64,000 bases of DNA from Flavobacterium daejeonense DSM 17708 (lineage in GTDB: Bacteria; Bacteroidota; Bacteroidia; Flavobacteriales; Flavobacteriaceae), in assembly GCF_000425425.1 (NCBI RefSeq), contig NZ_AUDK01000014.1, positions 1 to 64,000 of the forward strand, given 5' to 3'. The notes under the pieces are model-generated. The model saw only the letters and a program-made list of their open reading frames with translations. It searched no databases and was not told where the DNA came from. Below, piece by piece: positions 38,257 to 47,965 of the stretch. Each line of letters starts with the position of its first letter. The stretch's first letter is position 1. The translations under genes and the position numbers were made by a program.

Positions 38257-39300
38257 TTAAAGGATGTTTTTGCTTGTTCTGGATTTGATAAAATCAGTAA
38301 CCAGATAACCGATTAATTTTCCAACGAGATGGTTGTTTTTATCGACATCCAAATCAGGAGCACCTTCACAAATGTGTAAATAAGAAGCGTTTTTGTTTTT
38401 AGCAAAAAAAGTAATAAACTGGCGTAATTCTTCGACTGAAAAACCGCTTAAAGTCATGGCATTACTGGCAATATTAGGAATGGCACCCAAATCGACTTCA
38501 ATACCAAAAAAATCATTTTTGATAAATTCTAAGGCATCATTCATTTCCTGAGTGAAGTTTTTTTCTTTTCGGATATTGATGCTGTCGTAGGTGTTAAAGC
38601 GAATTCGGTCTTCGGTTTTTTTGATAAAGTCTAAAACACTTTTAGAAGTATAATTTTCGTGCAGCCCAAAAACAAAATATTTTTTTAAAAAACCCTCTTC
38701 GTAAGCATAAGAAAAACCATTTCCGCTATGGCGACCTTCTAAAATTCTAAAGTCGGAATGCGAATCAAAATTGATGGCATTAACGGGTTTTCCTTTTGCT
38801 AAAGCGGTTCCTTTAATGTTTCCGTAGGCATTGTTGTGTCCGCCGCCAATAATAATGGGAATTTTGCCTAATTTGACAATGCTAAAAATAATATGAGAAA
38901 CATCTTTGTCAATTTTTTTGACTAACTGACTCAGTTTTACGCGGTCGTCAATAGTATTAAAATCTAAATTTTCTACTTCGGCCATTTCTTCCGAAACATT
39001 AATTTGTCCTAAAACCAGTATTTGATTGCCTTTGCAAAAGCGATTGTGCTGAATATTAGCGATGCTTTTAATGGCTTCATTCCAGGCTGAAGCCGCTCCG
39101 GGTCTTCCAAAATTAGCTCTGATACCAATATCTTCCGGAATTCCTAATAAAATATATTTTGCTTCGGTATTTTTGATGTAAGAAATTGGATTTTCGCCAA
39201 TGGGAACCGTAAGCATTTTTTCTCCAAATTTGATTTCGCCACTTCTATGGTTCGTTACTTTAGCAAGATCATTGATTGTAAACGGCAGAAATTTATCCAT
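38257..39300 (-). CDS. Arginase/formimidoylglutamase-family hydrolase
   Basis: 347 residues from the ATG at 39300 (MDKFLPFTINDL), preferred over one seven codons earlier. Metal-site motifs GGGHNNAYG and NFDSHSDFR are present, and EVDLGAI stands at the third metal-site position, so the dinuclear manganese centre looks intact. Hydrolyses a guanidino or formimino group; in Bacteroidota it is often annotated formimidoylglutamase, substrate unproven. Confidence 0.82.
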   Translation of the reverse strand: MDKFLPFTINDLAKVTNHRSGEIKFGEKMLTVPIGENPISYIKNTEAKYILLGIPEDIGIRANFGRPGAASAWNEAIKSIANIQHNRFCKGNQILVLGQINVSEEMAEVENLDFNTIDDRVKLSQLVKKIDKDVSHIIFSIVKLGKIPIIIGGGHNNAYGNIKGTALAKGKPVNAINFDSHSDFRILEGRHSGNGFSYAYEEGFLKKYFVFGLHENYTSKSVLDFIKKTEDRIRFNTYDSINIRKEKNFTQEMNDALEFIKNDFFGIEVDLGAIPNIASNAMTLSGFSVEELRQFITFFAKNKNASYLHICEGAPDLDVDKNNHLVGKLIGYLVTDFIKSRTSKNIL

Positions 39301-39408
39301 AAAAAGAAAATTTTTTCTCAAAAATAATATAATTTCTCTACTTACGTTATAGGTTAAAAATTATATTGTTAAATTTGATATTATTAAAATTGAAAAAAAG
39401 TTAAAAAA

Positions 39409-40284
39409 ATGGAAAACAAGCAAAGTAGTACAAGTCTTAAAGCAGTTATTGCTGTATTGGCGGTTTTATTAGTTGGGAGTTTAGTTTATATTTTTAAATT
39501 ATCTTCTGACACCGAAAAAGTACAAACAGTATTAACCACGACTGTTAGCGAAAAAGAATCGGTATTGAAAGATTTAGAAGAATTAAAAGCGACTTATGAT
39601 GCTGCAATTGCTGAAAATACTTCAATGTCTGATGAGTTAATTCAGGAAAGAGACAAAGTGGTAAGTTTAATGGCTGAAGTGAAAAAATCCAAAGGAGATC
39701 TTTCAGCTTTTAAAACCAAAATGAACCTTTTACAAAATAAGTTAAAAGCTTTAATGGCCGAAAATGAAGGTTTAAAAAATGAAAACTCTGTTGTAAAAGC
39801 TCAACGCGATAGTACCGCTGTGGTTTTGAACGAATCTAAAAAGTTCAATGAAGCCTTAGTTGGTCAAAATGACGAATTAGCTAAAGTTGTTGAAAAAGGT
39901 TCTAAATTAACGGTTTTAAACATCCAAAGTTCAGCTTATAAAGTAAGAAGCTCAGGAAAAGAAATCGAAACGGAAAAAGCAAGAAGAACTAATATGCTTA
40001 AAATTAGCTTTACAATTGCCGGAAATGAAATTGCACAATCTGGTGATAAAACCTATTATGTACAGGTGATTGACAGTAAAAATAATGTTTTGGGTGAAAA
40101 GAAAAACATTAGTTTTGACGGAAAAGATTTGACTTATAGTTTTACCAGTACTGTAAAATATGAAAACAAAACAGTTCAGGTTTCTGAAAATTTACCAGGA
40201 AAAGATTTCCAAAAAGGAACTTATTATGTAAATGTTTTTGATAAAGGAGATTTAGTTTCTAAGTCAAGTTTCGAATTGAAATAA
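39409..40284 (+). CDS. Membrane-anchored coiled-coil protein
   Basis: 291 residues. One N-terminal membrane segment (AVIAVLAVLLVGSLVYIF), a coiled coil from about 30 to 165 rich in Glu, Lys, Leu, then a small beta-rich domain (about 170-290). Homologues in flavobacteria are sometimes labelled chromosome partitioning protein without support. Function unknown; likely envelope. Confidence 0.7.
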   Translation: MENKQSSTSLKAVIAVLAVLLVGSLVYIFKLSSDTEKVQTVLTTTVSEKESVLKDLEELKATYDAAIAENTSMSDELIQERDKVVSLMAEVKKSKGDLSAFKTKMNLLQNKLKALMAENEGLKNENSVVKAQRDSTAVVLNESKKFNEALVGQNDELAKVVEKGSKLTVLNIQSSAYKVRSSGKEIETEKARRTNMLKISFTIAGNEIAQSGDKTYYVQVIDSKNNVLGEKKNISFDGKDLTYSFTSTVKYENKTVQVSENLPGKDFQKGTYYVNVFDKGDLVSKSSFELK

Positions 40285-40304
40285 TTTAATAACAATCAAA
40301 TATA

Positions 40305-40338
40305 AAAAAGAGGAGTGTTTAAAGCTCCTCTTTTTTTT
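40305..40338 (+). terminator. Terminator after the coiled-coil gene
   Basis: GAGGAG (40310-40315) and CTCCTC (40325-40330), flanked by A and a run of nine T, form the hairpin. Confidence 0.75.
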
Positions 40339-40388
40339 TGTGTCTAAATTTCCGTAAATTGTAATGAAAAAGCCCTTAAATATTGAGT

Positions 40389-40568
40389 TTACAGGCTTTT
40401 TTGTGGAGTAGAGGAGATTACAATTGAGTTATATTCAAATTGAAATTCAACTGAATTTTCATCAACAGCAATCACCGTCCCATTTAGCCATTTGGCGAAT
40501 GGGGACGGACTTCCTGAAAATGGTTTTCCAATAAAACTTTGAAGTAACTGAAGTCTTTTGTTTTTCAT
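40389..40568 (-). pseudogene. Truncated hotdog thioesterase (PaaI-like), N-terminal part only
   Basis: A 59-codon frame from ATG 40568 to TAA 40389 that encodes LLQSFIGKPFSGSPSPFAKW and NGTVIAVDENSVEFQFEY. This is how PaaI-type hotdog thioesterases of flavobacteria begin, but the rest (the HGG motif with the catalytic residues) is missing; the frame ends after 59 codons at a hairpin (40363-40402). A remnant rather than a working gene. Confidence 0.55.
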
Positions 40569-40580
40569 TTTATTTTCTAT

Positions 40581-40650
40581 TTATATTTCCAAAAATTCTA
40601 ATGTCTTTTTTACAAAATCTCCGTGACTTTGAAATATGGAACCAGGGTGT
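40581..40650 (-). pseudogene. Possible alpha/beta hydrolase C-terminal scrap
   Basis: Minus-strand frame reads PGSIFQSHGDFVKKTLEFLEI then stop, like the last helix of alpha/beta hydrolases (in pieces: FVKKTLEFL). It lies directly after the SDR stop and has no start. Weak call from a short stretch. Confidence 0.3.
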
Positions 40651-40657
40651 TAATTAG

Positions 40658-41428
40658 CTATTTCATTCCTGGACTTATTTGCCCCATTATTTTAATAGCC
40701 ATAGCACGGCTAAGAAACTTGAAGTTGAATAACATTAAGCGGTTTTTCCAGCCTGATATTACTCTTGGTTTACTTCTTCTTTCCAAACTGGTAATTAAAT
40801 CTTGTGCAACGTCATGAATTGTGGATAGTACAAATTCGGGATATGAATTGGTTTCCTTACCAGCATTTGAATGAAAATCTGATTTAGTTGCTCCAGGATT
40901 AAAACCCATTACATAAATACCTTTCTTTTTAAATTCAAACCACAAGGATTCGGAAAAATTAGCAACAAAGCTTTTAGTTGCTGCATAAACAGCTGCTCCC
41001 GGAAAAGAAGAATGTCCTAAAAGTGAAGCCACATTTACCAGACTGTCTCCTTTTTTTGCGTTTTGCAGGAAAGCGTAAGACAGTGTTACCAATGCATCCA
41101 TATTAAGGTGCATACCATTTATTTGTTCCTGAAGCGGCATGTTGATAAATTGCCCGTACATTCCAACACCTGCATTATTAATTAGGACATCATAACGTTC
41201 TGATTTAATGTGTTCAGACAGCCTAACCAAATCTTTTGAGTTGTTTAGATCGGCTACTAGTACTGTGTGGTTATTTCCATGAAGTATCGCTTTGGCTTGA
41301 TTTAATTTATTCTCACTTCTTGCTAAAAGTGTTACTGCATAATTTTTTTCAGCCATCAATTTGGCTACTTCTAATCCGATGCCTCCACTGGCACCTGTAA
41401 TTAATACTTTTTTATCTTTTAATTTCAT
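40658..41428 (-). CDS. Short-chain dehydrogenase/reductase
   Basis: 256 residues. TGASGGIGLEVAKLM (NADP-binding TGxxxGxG), NNAGVG, the catalytic Ser region NVASLLGHSS and YAATK (Tyr-x-x-x-Lys) are all there. The long C-terminal tail resembles classical SDRs of the DltE/YqjQ type. Substrate unknown. Downstream of the RND pump genes on the same strand, 63 bases away. Confidence 0.88.
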   Translation of the reverse strand: MKLKDKKVLITGASGGIGLEVAKLMAEKNYAVTLLARSENKLNQAKAILHGNNHTVLVADLNNSKDLVRLSEHIKSERYDVLINNAGVGMYGQFINMPLQEQINGMHLNMDALVTLSYAFLQNAKKGDSLVNVASLLGHSSFPGAAVYAATKSFVANFSESLWFEFKKKGIYVMGFNPGATKSDFHSNAGKETNSYPEFVLSTIHDVAQDLITSLERRSKPRVISGWKNRLMLFNFKFLSRAMAIKIMGQISPGMK

Positions 41429-41491
41429 GTTTTTTAATTTTATTTTGTTAGTAATTCAAGAAAGAGACTCATCATAAGTCTGGCTCTTGGT

Positions 41492-44400
41492 TTAGTTAAT
41501 GCTATTGTTAAATTTTTCCAAAGATGGAGGAATCAATTTATACATTACAGGTGTTACAATTCTTGCCAAAATTGTTGAACTTATAAGTCCTCCAATCAAT
41601 ACAATCGCCAATGGAGATATTTGAGGATTGGGATTTACTGCCAGCGGAATCAGCCCACAGATTGCGGTAACTGATGTTAAAACCACTGGTAGGAAACGAG
41701 TTTCACCAGCAATAGCAATCGCTTCGTCAATAGACTTTCCTTCTTGTCTTAACTGATTTGTAAAATCAACTAGTAGCAGTGAGTTTTTGACTTGAATTCC
41801 AGACAAACCTATGAAACCAATAATAGAAACCAATGACATTGGATTTCCTGATGCTATCAAAAATATTACACCTCCAAGAACTCCAAGTGGAATGATAGAT
41901 AGTACGATGATAATTCCTTTAAATGTTTTGAATTGTAGCAATAAAACAGCAATGAATAAAAACGTACTTAATATAATTACAGCAAGAAAATTACCTCCTA
42001 ATGCATCACCTTCTGATTCTTTTTCTCCGGATAGTTTGTAGTAATATCCTTTTGGTATTTCAAGTTTATCTAATTTCGGTATAATAGCTACCAGCAGGTC
42101 ATTGGCTAAATAACCATCTTTTGTCATGGCACTAACTTTTGAAAAAGGCGATTTGTTAAAATGATTGATTGCCGTAGGTGCAGTTTCAAAAGATACTGTT
42201 GCAATCTGATTGAGTGCTATTGGAGTTCCCTGAACATTATTTACATATAAATTTTTCAGTGCATCAAGATTAGAAAATTTCTCTCTTGGTAAAGTAATGG
42301 TCACGTTTCTGGCATCACCACGGTCATCTATATAATCTCCAATTTTTAGACCAGCCACAGCAAGACGAATTACTTTATCAATTTCACTAGTTAATACGCC
42401 TAATGTTCTTGCTTTTTCTTTATTAATTTTTACTTTAACATCCGTTTTATAGGTGTTTAACTCGTTGTTGATGTAAACTGTACCTTCCTGATTTCGCAAA
42501 ATAGTTTCTACCTGAGAAGATAATTTGCGTAAAACTTCCTGGTCTTCACCGAATAAACGTACAACGATATTGGCTTCCAATGGTGTGCCTTGTTCAAAAT
42601 CTTTTACTTCTACTTTAGCATCAGGCAGCTTTTTAAATTTTTCACGTAATTCTTGTATAAGAATCGTTTTTTCTGAAGGTTTTGCCTCATCTTCCAATTG
42701 CACAAAAATTTGAGCAAAATCAGATTTTCTATCTTGTGGATGCACATTGTAATATATTTGTGGATTACCGTGTCCTACATTTGAAGTGAAATACACAATT
42801 TCTTTATGGTTTTTCAATTCGGATTCCACAATTTTAGTTACCCTGTCACTTTCTGAAATATTGGCTTGAAGAGGCATTTTTATATTTATCAAAAACATTG
42901 GTTTTTCCGAAGTTGGGAATAACTTAAATCCGGCTACAGAAAACAGTCCAAAAGCGATTACACTTAAAAATATAGAAATGGCAATCGTGATTTTTGGAAA
43001 TTTCAATGCTTTAGGCATAATATTTTTGTATGCGTTTGTAAGGAACTTTTGCAAATACTGAAGAAATATGTTTCCTCCTTCATGTTCATGTGTTTTTAAG
43101 AATCGACTGCTTAAAAACGGAACCAATGTTAAAGCCACTATCATAGATGCTAATACACTCGTGATTACCGCCATTGGTAAACTTCGGATGAATTCACCTG
43201 CCATATCAGGAAGAAAAGCCAGTGGTATAAAGGCTATAACCAAAGTAGCTGTAGTACCTACAACGGCTATGCCTATTTGTTTTGTACCTTTTAAAACAGC
43301 ATCCATTTTAGAATGTCCTTCACGTAGCCAACGTTCAATATTTTCAACAACTACAATACTGTCATCGACCAATAGTCCTAGAGCAACCACCAAGCCCACA
43401 ATACTCAATTGGTTTAAAGAATAGCCTAAAGCATTCATGGCAATTAATCCTAAAGCCAAAGATAAAGGTATGGAAATCATCACTATAAGCGATGCTCTTC
43501 CTCCTAATGGAATTAATGTAATGACTACCAAAAGAATTGCCAATCCAAAGTCAAAACCTAAATGCCCTAAGCGTTTTGATACCATATCGGCCTGGTCAAA
43601 GTTTTTAATGAGTTTGATGTTTGCAGGCAAGTCTTTAGAGAATGCATTTACTATAGGCAGGTATTCTTTCTGAACATCACTAATGTTAACATTATCCTTC
43701 ATTCCGGCAGTAACCAAAACGCATCGATGTCCATTAATTCTTGTAATATGATAGGCTACTTCAGACTTGTAATTTACATCAGCCACATCTTTCATATAGA
43801 TGATTTTGCCATTAGCATTGAAAATAACCGTATTGGCTACGTCATCAGCATTTTTGAATTTTCCACTTGTTTTTACATTGAATACTTTGGTATCTAAATC
43901 AATACTTCCTCCGGGAATGTCAGCAGCTTCACTTTGCAAACTTCCCATTACCACATTCAATGGAATTCTCAATTGTGCCAATTTTTCCAAATTCAAATCC
44001 ACGCGGATTTCCTGTTCCGGAATTCCGCTGTATTTTACATCTTTAAGATTGGTTATTTTTTCAATTTTTGTCTTTAGTTTATCTGCTTCATCACGTAGTT
44101 TCTTGTCAGATGCATTTTCGGAAACCAAAGCTACCTGAAGAATTTTTACATCCGAAGATGAAATTTTCTCCGTTTTAATCTGATAAATATCTTTTGGTAA
44201 TTCGCTACTTTTAAGAGCATTCATTTCGGTAGAGATTTCCTGATATTTATTATCAACATCCACTCCGTATTTGAATTTTACTTGAAAGGCAGCAACTCCG
44301 TCTTCTACGGTTGTTAATATTTTTTCGATATTTTCTAAGCCGTAAATCTTGTTTTCAATAGGTTTTACGACTTGTTCTTCCATGTCTTTCGGACTTGTAC

Positions 44401-44557
44401 CAGGGTAAATAACGGTAATTAAATATTGCGGAGGATGTGTTCCAGGGTCTTCTGACCTTGGCATCGTGAATAAAGTAAGAACTCCTACCACAGCCACTAA
44501 AAGAGCGAGAATCAGTGTGAACTGATAATTCTTAACTGAAAAGTTTGTAATCTTCAT
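41492..44557 (-). CDS. RND efflux permease (pump 1)
   Basis: 1021 residues, the length of AcrB/MexB-type permeases. Twelve membrane helices in two halves, each with a large periplasmic loop; GLVVALGLLVDDSIVVVENIER carries the Asp pair of the proton relay (in parts LLVDDSIVVVENI). Together with the adaptor and TolC genes just upstream in reading order it makes a complete tripartite pump that expels drugs or other toxic compounds. It is the third gene of the TetR-controlled operon; it starts 7 bases after the adaptor ends. Confidence 0.92.
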   Translation of the reverse strand: MKITNFSVKNYQFTLILALLVAVVGVLTLFTMPRSEDPGTHPPQYLITVIYPGTSPKDMEEQVVKPIENKIYGLENIEKILTTVEDGVAAFQVKFKYGVDVDNKYQEISTEMNALKSSELPKDIYQIKTEKISSSDVKILQVALVSENASDKKLRDEADKLKTKIEKITNLKDVKYSGIPEQEIRVDLNLEKLAQLRIPLNVVMGSLQSEAADIPGGSIDLDTKVFNVKTSGKFKNADDVANTVIFNANGKIIYMKDVADVNYKSEVAYHITRINGHRCVLVTAGMKDNVNISDVQKEYLPIVNAFSKDLPANIKLIKNFDQADMVSKRLGHLGFDFGLAILLVVITLIPLGGRASLIVMISIPLSLALGLIAMNALGYSLNQLSIVGLVVALGLLVDDSIVVVENIERWLREGHSKMDAVLKGTKQIGIAVVGTTATLVIAFIPLAFLPDMAGEFIRSLPMAVITSVLASMIVALTLVPFLSSRFLKTHEHEGGNIFLQYLQKFLTNAYKNIMPKALKFPKITIAISIFLSVIAFGLFSVAGFKLFPTSEKPMFLINIKMPLQANISESDRVTKIVESELKNHKEIVYFTSNVGHGNPQIYYNVHPQDRKSDFAQIFVQLEDEAKPSEKTILIQELREKFKKLPDAKVEVKDFEQGTPLEANIVVRLFGEDQEVLRKLSSQVETILRNQEGTVYINNELNTYKTDVKVKINKEKARTLGVLTSEIDKVIRLAVAGLKIGDYIDDRGDARNVTITLPREKFSNLDALKNLYVNNVQGTPIALNQIATVSFETAPTAINHFNKSPFSKVSAMTKDGYLANDLLVAIIPKLDKLEIPKGYYYKLSGEKESEGDALGGNFLAVIILSTFLFIAVLLLQFKTFKGIIIVLSIIPLGVLGGVIFLIASGNPMSLVSIIGFIGLSGIQVKNSLLLVDFTNQLRQEGKSIDEAIAIAGETRFLPVVLTSVTAICGLIPLAVNPNPQISPLAIVLIGGLISSTILARIVTPVMYKLIPPSLEKFNNSIN

Positions 44558-44564
44558 GACGTTG

Positions 44565-45614
44565 TTATTTAATTATTTTGATAGTCGATTGTTCGTTTAG
44601 ATAAGCACTATTAGAAATGACTATCTGGTCTGTTTTTTGAAGCCCGTCTTTTACAAAAACCTGATCATTGTCAAATTTGAAAATCGTAATGGGTTGACGT
44701 TTCACTTTGTTGTTTTCGACTACAAAAACAAAAGCTTTGTTGCCATCGGCTTCAATAAGTGAATTATAAGGGATAGCTATAAAATCTTCGGCTTTATCGG
44801 TTTGTATTTCTGCTTTTCCAAACATTCCTACAGCTGGTTTTTGATTTTTCATGTCCAGTTTTAGTTCAACTTGAAAAGACCCAAGAGCTGCATCTGCCGC
44901 TTGTGATTTTCTAAAAACGGTAGCTTCAAATGCTTCATCAGGAAATCCGTCAAGAAATACTTTAGCTTTCTGACCTAGTTTAACCGAAGCCCATTCTTTA
45001 TCAGTTAATCCCACTTTCAGCAGATAATTATTGTTTTGTTTTGTTTCATTTATTGCCAAAATTGGAGACCCTGGACCAACTACTTCGCCTTCATTTGCTA
45101 TCTTATTAGCGATAAAACCATCGGAAGTAGCATATATTTTAGAGTAACGAGAATTAAACGCTACAGCTTCTTTTTGCTTTTTGGCAATGTCTAAACCTGT
45201 CTTTGTGTTTTGAAGCTGTTCCAAAGTATAAACACTGTCTTTATACAAATTAACAGCTCGTGTATAATCGCGTTCATATTTCTTAACATTTAAATCAGCC
45301 TGATTTAAACCGGCACTAATTTCTGTAGCATCCAATGTTGCTAAAAGTTGCCCTTTTTTGAAAAACTGCCCTTCTTCAACATAAATTTTACGAACAACAC
45401 CACCAATTTTGAATGAGTAATTCGCTTGGTTTTCTGTAGTTACCAATCCTGATGCACTTATATTATTTGTTAATGCTAAAGATTCAACTGTAGCTGTTTT
45501 TATTGAAATAACGTCCGTAGTTTCAAAAGGATGGCTTACCTTTTTATCGTCTTTGCAAGAGAAAAAAAGTGGTAAAGTTAAAAGGGAAACTAGTATTGTT
45601 GTTCTTTTACTCAT
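44565..45614 (-). CDS. RND efflux periplasmic adaptor (pump 1)
   Basis: About 349 residues from ATG 45614, which opens a lipoprotein signal (LVSLLTLPLFFSCKDD). Earlier in-frame ATGs at 45689 and 45800 lie between or inside tolC and would remove the signal peptide from the N-terminus. Barrel-sandwich lipoyl domain (YSFKIGGVVRKIYVEEGQFF, in parts), helical hairpin and beta-barrel fit the HlyD/AcrA family. Confidence 0.88.
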   Translation of the reverse strand: MSKRTTILVSLLTLPLFFSCKDDKKVSHPFETTDVISIKTATVESLALTNNISASGLVTTENQANYSFKIGGVVRKIYVEEGQFFKKGQLLATLDATEISAGLNQADLNVKKYERDYTRAVNLYKDSVYTLEQLQNTKTGLDIAKKQKEAVAFNSRYSKIYATSDGFIANKIANEGEVVGPGSPILAINETKQNNNYLLKVGLTDKEWASVKLGQKAKVFLDGFPDEAFEATVFRKSQAADAALGSFQVELKLDMKNQKPAVGMFGKAEIQTDKAEDFIAIPYNSLIEADGNKAFVFVVENNKVKRQPITIFKFDNDQVFVKDGLQKTDQIVISNSAYLNEQSTIKIIK

Positions 45615-45708
45615 AAGTGTAAAATTATTTTTTTTGTATTCGTGACCCGAGCCTGAAAGATGACCGGATGTAATAATCGTTGATTTCATAATTTTATGTT
45701 TTTGTGAA

Positions 45709-47043
45709 TTATTTAAAAGTAAATGTTGCGTTAGCTCTTTCCATTTCAGCGAAAGCAATCCAGGAATTATAAAGAGAAATATTTGCATTAAGTTGGGCAT
45801 TTACCCACTGATTTTGAGCATCCAAAAGTTCAATGTAGATAGTCTGACCTTCTTTATAAAGCTTCGTTATATCATCATTATATTTTTTGGCAGATGCTTT
45901 TTGGTTATTATCAGCATTGAATTGTTCCAGTGCAGATTTAAGGTTGTTTTGTGAAACTTGAAATTGAAGCAACAGTTGTTGTTTTACATTATCTATTTGG
46001 GAATTTATTTTTTTATTGTCTTCTTCAACTTGTTTAAGTTTATATTTGTTTTTGTTTCCGGAGAAAATGTTCCACTCAAGAGATAAACCTGCAAAATAAT
46101 AGCGAGAGTCTTTATTTACATCAAAATCAAAATCCTGAAATCCAAAATCAGCAAAACCGCCTAAAGTTGGCAACCAGTGCGACTCTGTGAGTTTACTGAT
46201 ATTGTTATTTATTTCTTTTACTTCGTTAAGTTTTTTTAACTCTTCTCTGTTAGTTGTATTATCTGCAGCCAAATCGCTTGGGAATGTTACGTTTAGATCA
46301 GTTTCAATGGGCGAATCCAGTTTTTTATTCAATAAAAAATTGAAATAAGCCTGTGCATTTTTACTGGTTTGTTTTGCTGTTTCTAAGTTGGCCTGGATGC
46401 GAATGACTTCATTATCACTTCGCAAAACAGCCGTACGGTTTATTTTGTCATTTTTAAATAAGGAATGGTTTACCCTTTGGTTCTCTTTAACCAGAGCCAA
46501 AGCATCTTCATAAATCTTAATCCCTTCTAACGATTGTAAATATTTGTAATAGGCAATTTTTATATCCTTAACCAATTCTCGCTGATAGATTTCCAATTCA
46601 ATTTTTTGTAAAGTTGTTTGTTGAGCCTTAATTCTTTTGTTATAAATGATTTCAAAATTCAACAACGGCATTGTGGTATGAATTTTAGCGTCATAAAAAT
46701 TATCGGGATTGATTAATACCGATTGGTTTTGTAGCGTAGGGAAAGCATTAGAATTTGTAATTTGATTTAAAGTATTATATACCGGATTTAGCATATCACC
46801 TACAGGAATATCAATCGTTCTTCCGCCTTCGGCCTTGGTATATGTTCCATTTAATGAAACGCTAGGGTAGAATAACGAACGTGCTTCTTTTAAAGCATAC
46901 ATACTTTTGTTTATGTCAAAATTATGTTGCTTGATTACCTCATTGTTTTTTAATCCGGTTTTAATATAACCGTCTAGTTTACTTTGTGAATATCCCAGAT
47001 ATCCACAAATGACCAATAGCAGTGTTAATGTTTTATTTTTCAT
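45709..47043 (-). CDS. TolC-family outer membrane channel (pump 1)
   Basis: 444 residues from ATG 47043, giving signal peptide MKNKTLTLLLVICGYLGYSQ. Long alpha-helical repeats and the conserved Leu/Asn-rich outer membrane efflux pattern. First gene of the pump operon: a TGAACTACGTTCA operator lies 20 bases before the start. Confidence 0.9.
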   Translation of the reverse strand: MKNKTLTLLLVICGYLGYSQSKLDGYIKTGLKNNEVIKQHNFDINKSMYALKEARSLFYPSVSLNGTYTKAEGGRTIDIPVGDMLNPVYNTLNQITNSNAFPTLQNQSVLINPDNFYDAKIHTTMPLLNFEIIYNKRIKAQQTTLQKIELEIYQRELVKDIKIAYYKYLQSLEGIKIYEDALALVKENQRVNHSLFKNDKINRTAVLRSDNEVIRIQANLETAKQTSKNAQAYFNFLLNKKLDSPIETDLNVTFPSDLAADNTTNREELKKLNEVKEINNNISKLTESHWLPTLGGFADFGFQDFDFDVNKDSRYYFAGLSLEWNIFSGNKNKYKLKQVEEDNKKINSQIDNVKQQLLLQFQVSQNNLKSALEQFNADNNQKASAKKYNDDITKLYKEGQTIYIELLDAQNQWVNAQLNANISLYNSWIAFAEMERANATFTFK

Positions 47044-47063
47044 TTTATACATTGTTTATTAAT

Positions 47064-47076
47064 TGAACTACGTTCA
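47064..47076. promoter_or_regulatory. TetR operator in front of the pump 1 operon
   Basis: TGAACTACGTTCA, 5-bp arms around a 3-base centre; the same palindrome with AAC centre stands in the tetR promoter. Both copies flank tetR, so the repressor most likely binds them and controls itself and the pump. Confidence 0.65.
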
Positions 47077-47095
47077 TTTTTTTGAATAAAAAAAA

Positions 47096-47713
47096 TTATA
47101 ATCTATCTATTATTTTTAAAAACTCATTGTAACCATCATATAGGATAGTATCTGGATTTGTGAATTTTACTCCTTTAGTTCTTTGGCGTATTTCTAAACA
47201 GCACATACCGTGTACTAAACTCCAAATCATAAAAGTCAATGGTTCTAATGTATGTCCTTTAAAATGTTCTTTTTGTATACATTGATGAACCGTTTCTTTT
47301 AAAGCACCAAAGGTTGTTGCACCTTCATCCCAATCTTCATTATCGCAGTTTGTCAGAAATTCAATAGGTGCTTTAAGGTTGAACATTAAATCATACATTT
47401 CCTGATTTTCAAGGGCAAATTTAATGTAGATAAAACCCATTTTTCGGAGACGTTCCATTGGATCTTCAATACTAAACAGCTCTTTAAAATAACCTCCTAA
47501 TTCCTGAAATCCAATAGAATGCAAATCATGTAAAATGGCATTTTTATCTTTAAAATAAACATAAACAGTACCAACGCTATAGTCAATTTCGTCTGCAATG
47601 TTTCTTATAGTTGTTTGCTCAATTCCTTTTTCTATAAAAAGCTTTTTTGCTCCTTTCAGAATAAGCATTTTTAACGCTTCTTTTTCCCTTGCTTTTCTGT
47701 CTGCTACACTCAT
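47096..47713 (-). CDS. TetR/AcrR transcriptional regulator
   Basis: 205 residues from ATG 47713 (MSVADRKAREKEALK). N-terminal helix-turn-helix: GIEQTTIRNIADEIDYSVGT and VYVYFKDKNAILHDL are typical. The C-terminal ligand domain is variable, as usual. It precedes the tolC-adaptor-RND operon and surely regulates it. Confidence 0.9.
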   Translation of the reverse strand: MSVADRKAREKEALKMLILKGAKKLFIEKGIEQTTIRNIADEIDYSVGTVYVYFKDKNAILHDLHSIGFQELGGYFKELFSIEDPMERLRKMGFIYIKFALENQEMYDLMFNLKAPIEFLTNCDNEDWDEGATTFGALKETVHQCIQKEHFKGHTLEPLTFMIWSLVHGMCCLEIRQRTKGVKFTNPDTILYDGYNEFLKIIDRL

Positions 47714-47731
47714 AAGTAATAATTTCTTCTG

Positions 47732-47763
47732 CAAAGATATGTTTTATTTTTGAACAACGTTCA
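47732..47763 (-). promoter_or_regulatory. tetR promoter with overlapping operator
   Basis: On the minus strand TATCTTTG (47739-47732) is a perfect -7 element about 20 bases before the start; TGAACAACGTTCA (47751-47763) covers the -33 position, where a bound repressor would block RNA polymerase. Confidence 0.7.
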
Positions 47764-47896
47764 TTTTTTTAATTATTTTAATGAAGTGATTTAAACTTTT
47801 TTGAGATTAAATTACTTCCATTATTAACTTTAAATCCGTATAAATCAATAGTGTCCTTTGAGAGTGATTTACATATAATTTTCGCAAATGGCATAA

Positions 47897-47965
47897 TTAT
47901 TTGATTTTAATGACAACTTTACCTTTTACTCGTCCCGTTTCTACATATGCCATAGCATCATTGGT
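47897..47965 (-). pseudogene. C-terminal scrap of a zinc-type alcohol dehydrogenase/quinone oxidoreductase
   Basis: The last 21 codons of a minus-strand frame read NDAMAYVETGRVKGKVVIKI plus Lys, the usual end of MDR alcohol dehydrogenases (ETGRxxGKVVI). The upstream sequence has no matching body, so this is a leftover tail. The rest of 47764-48273 shows no gene. Confidence 0.55.

Noticed and set aside
43068-43424. Plus-strand frames opposite the RND permease genes, such as 43068-43424
   Set aside because: Shadow frames caused by the codon bias of the real genes.
45615-45800. Longer start for the pump 1 adaptor
   Set aside because: It would overlap tolC and bury the lipoprotein signal inside the protein.
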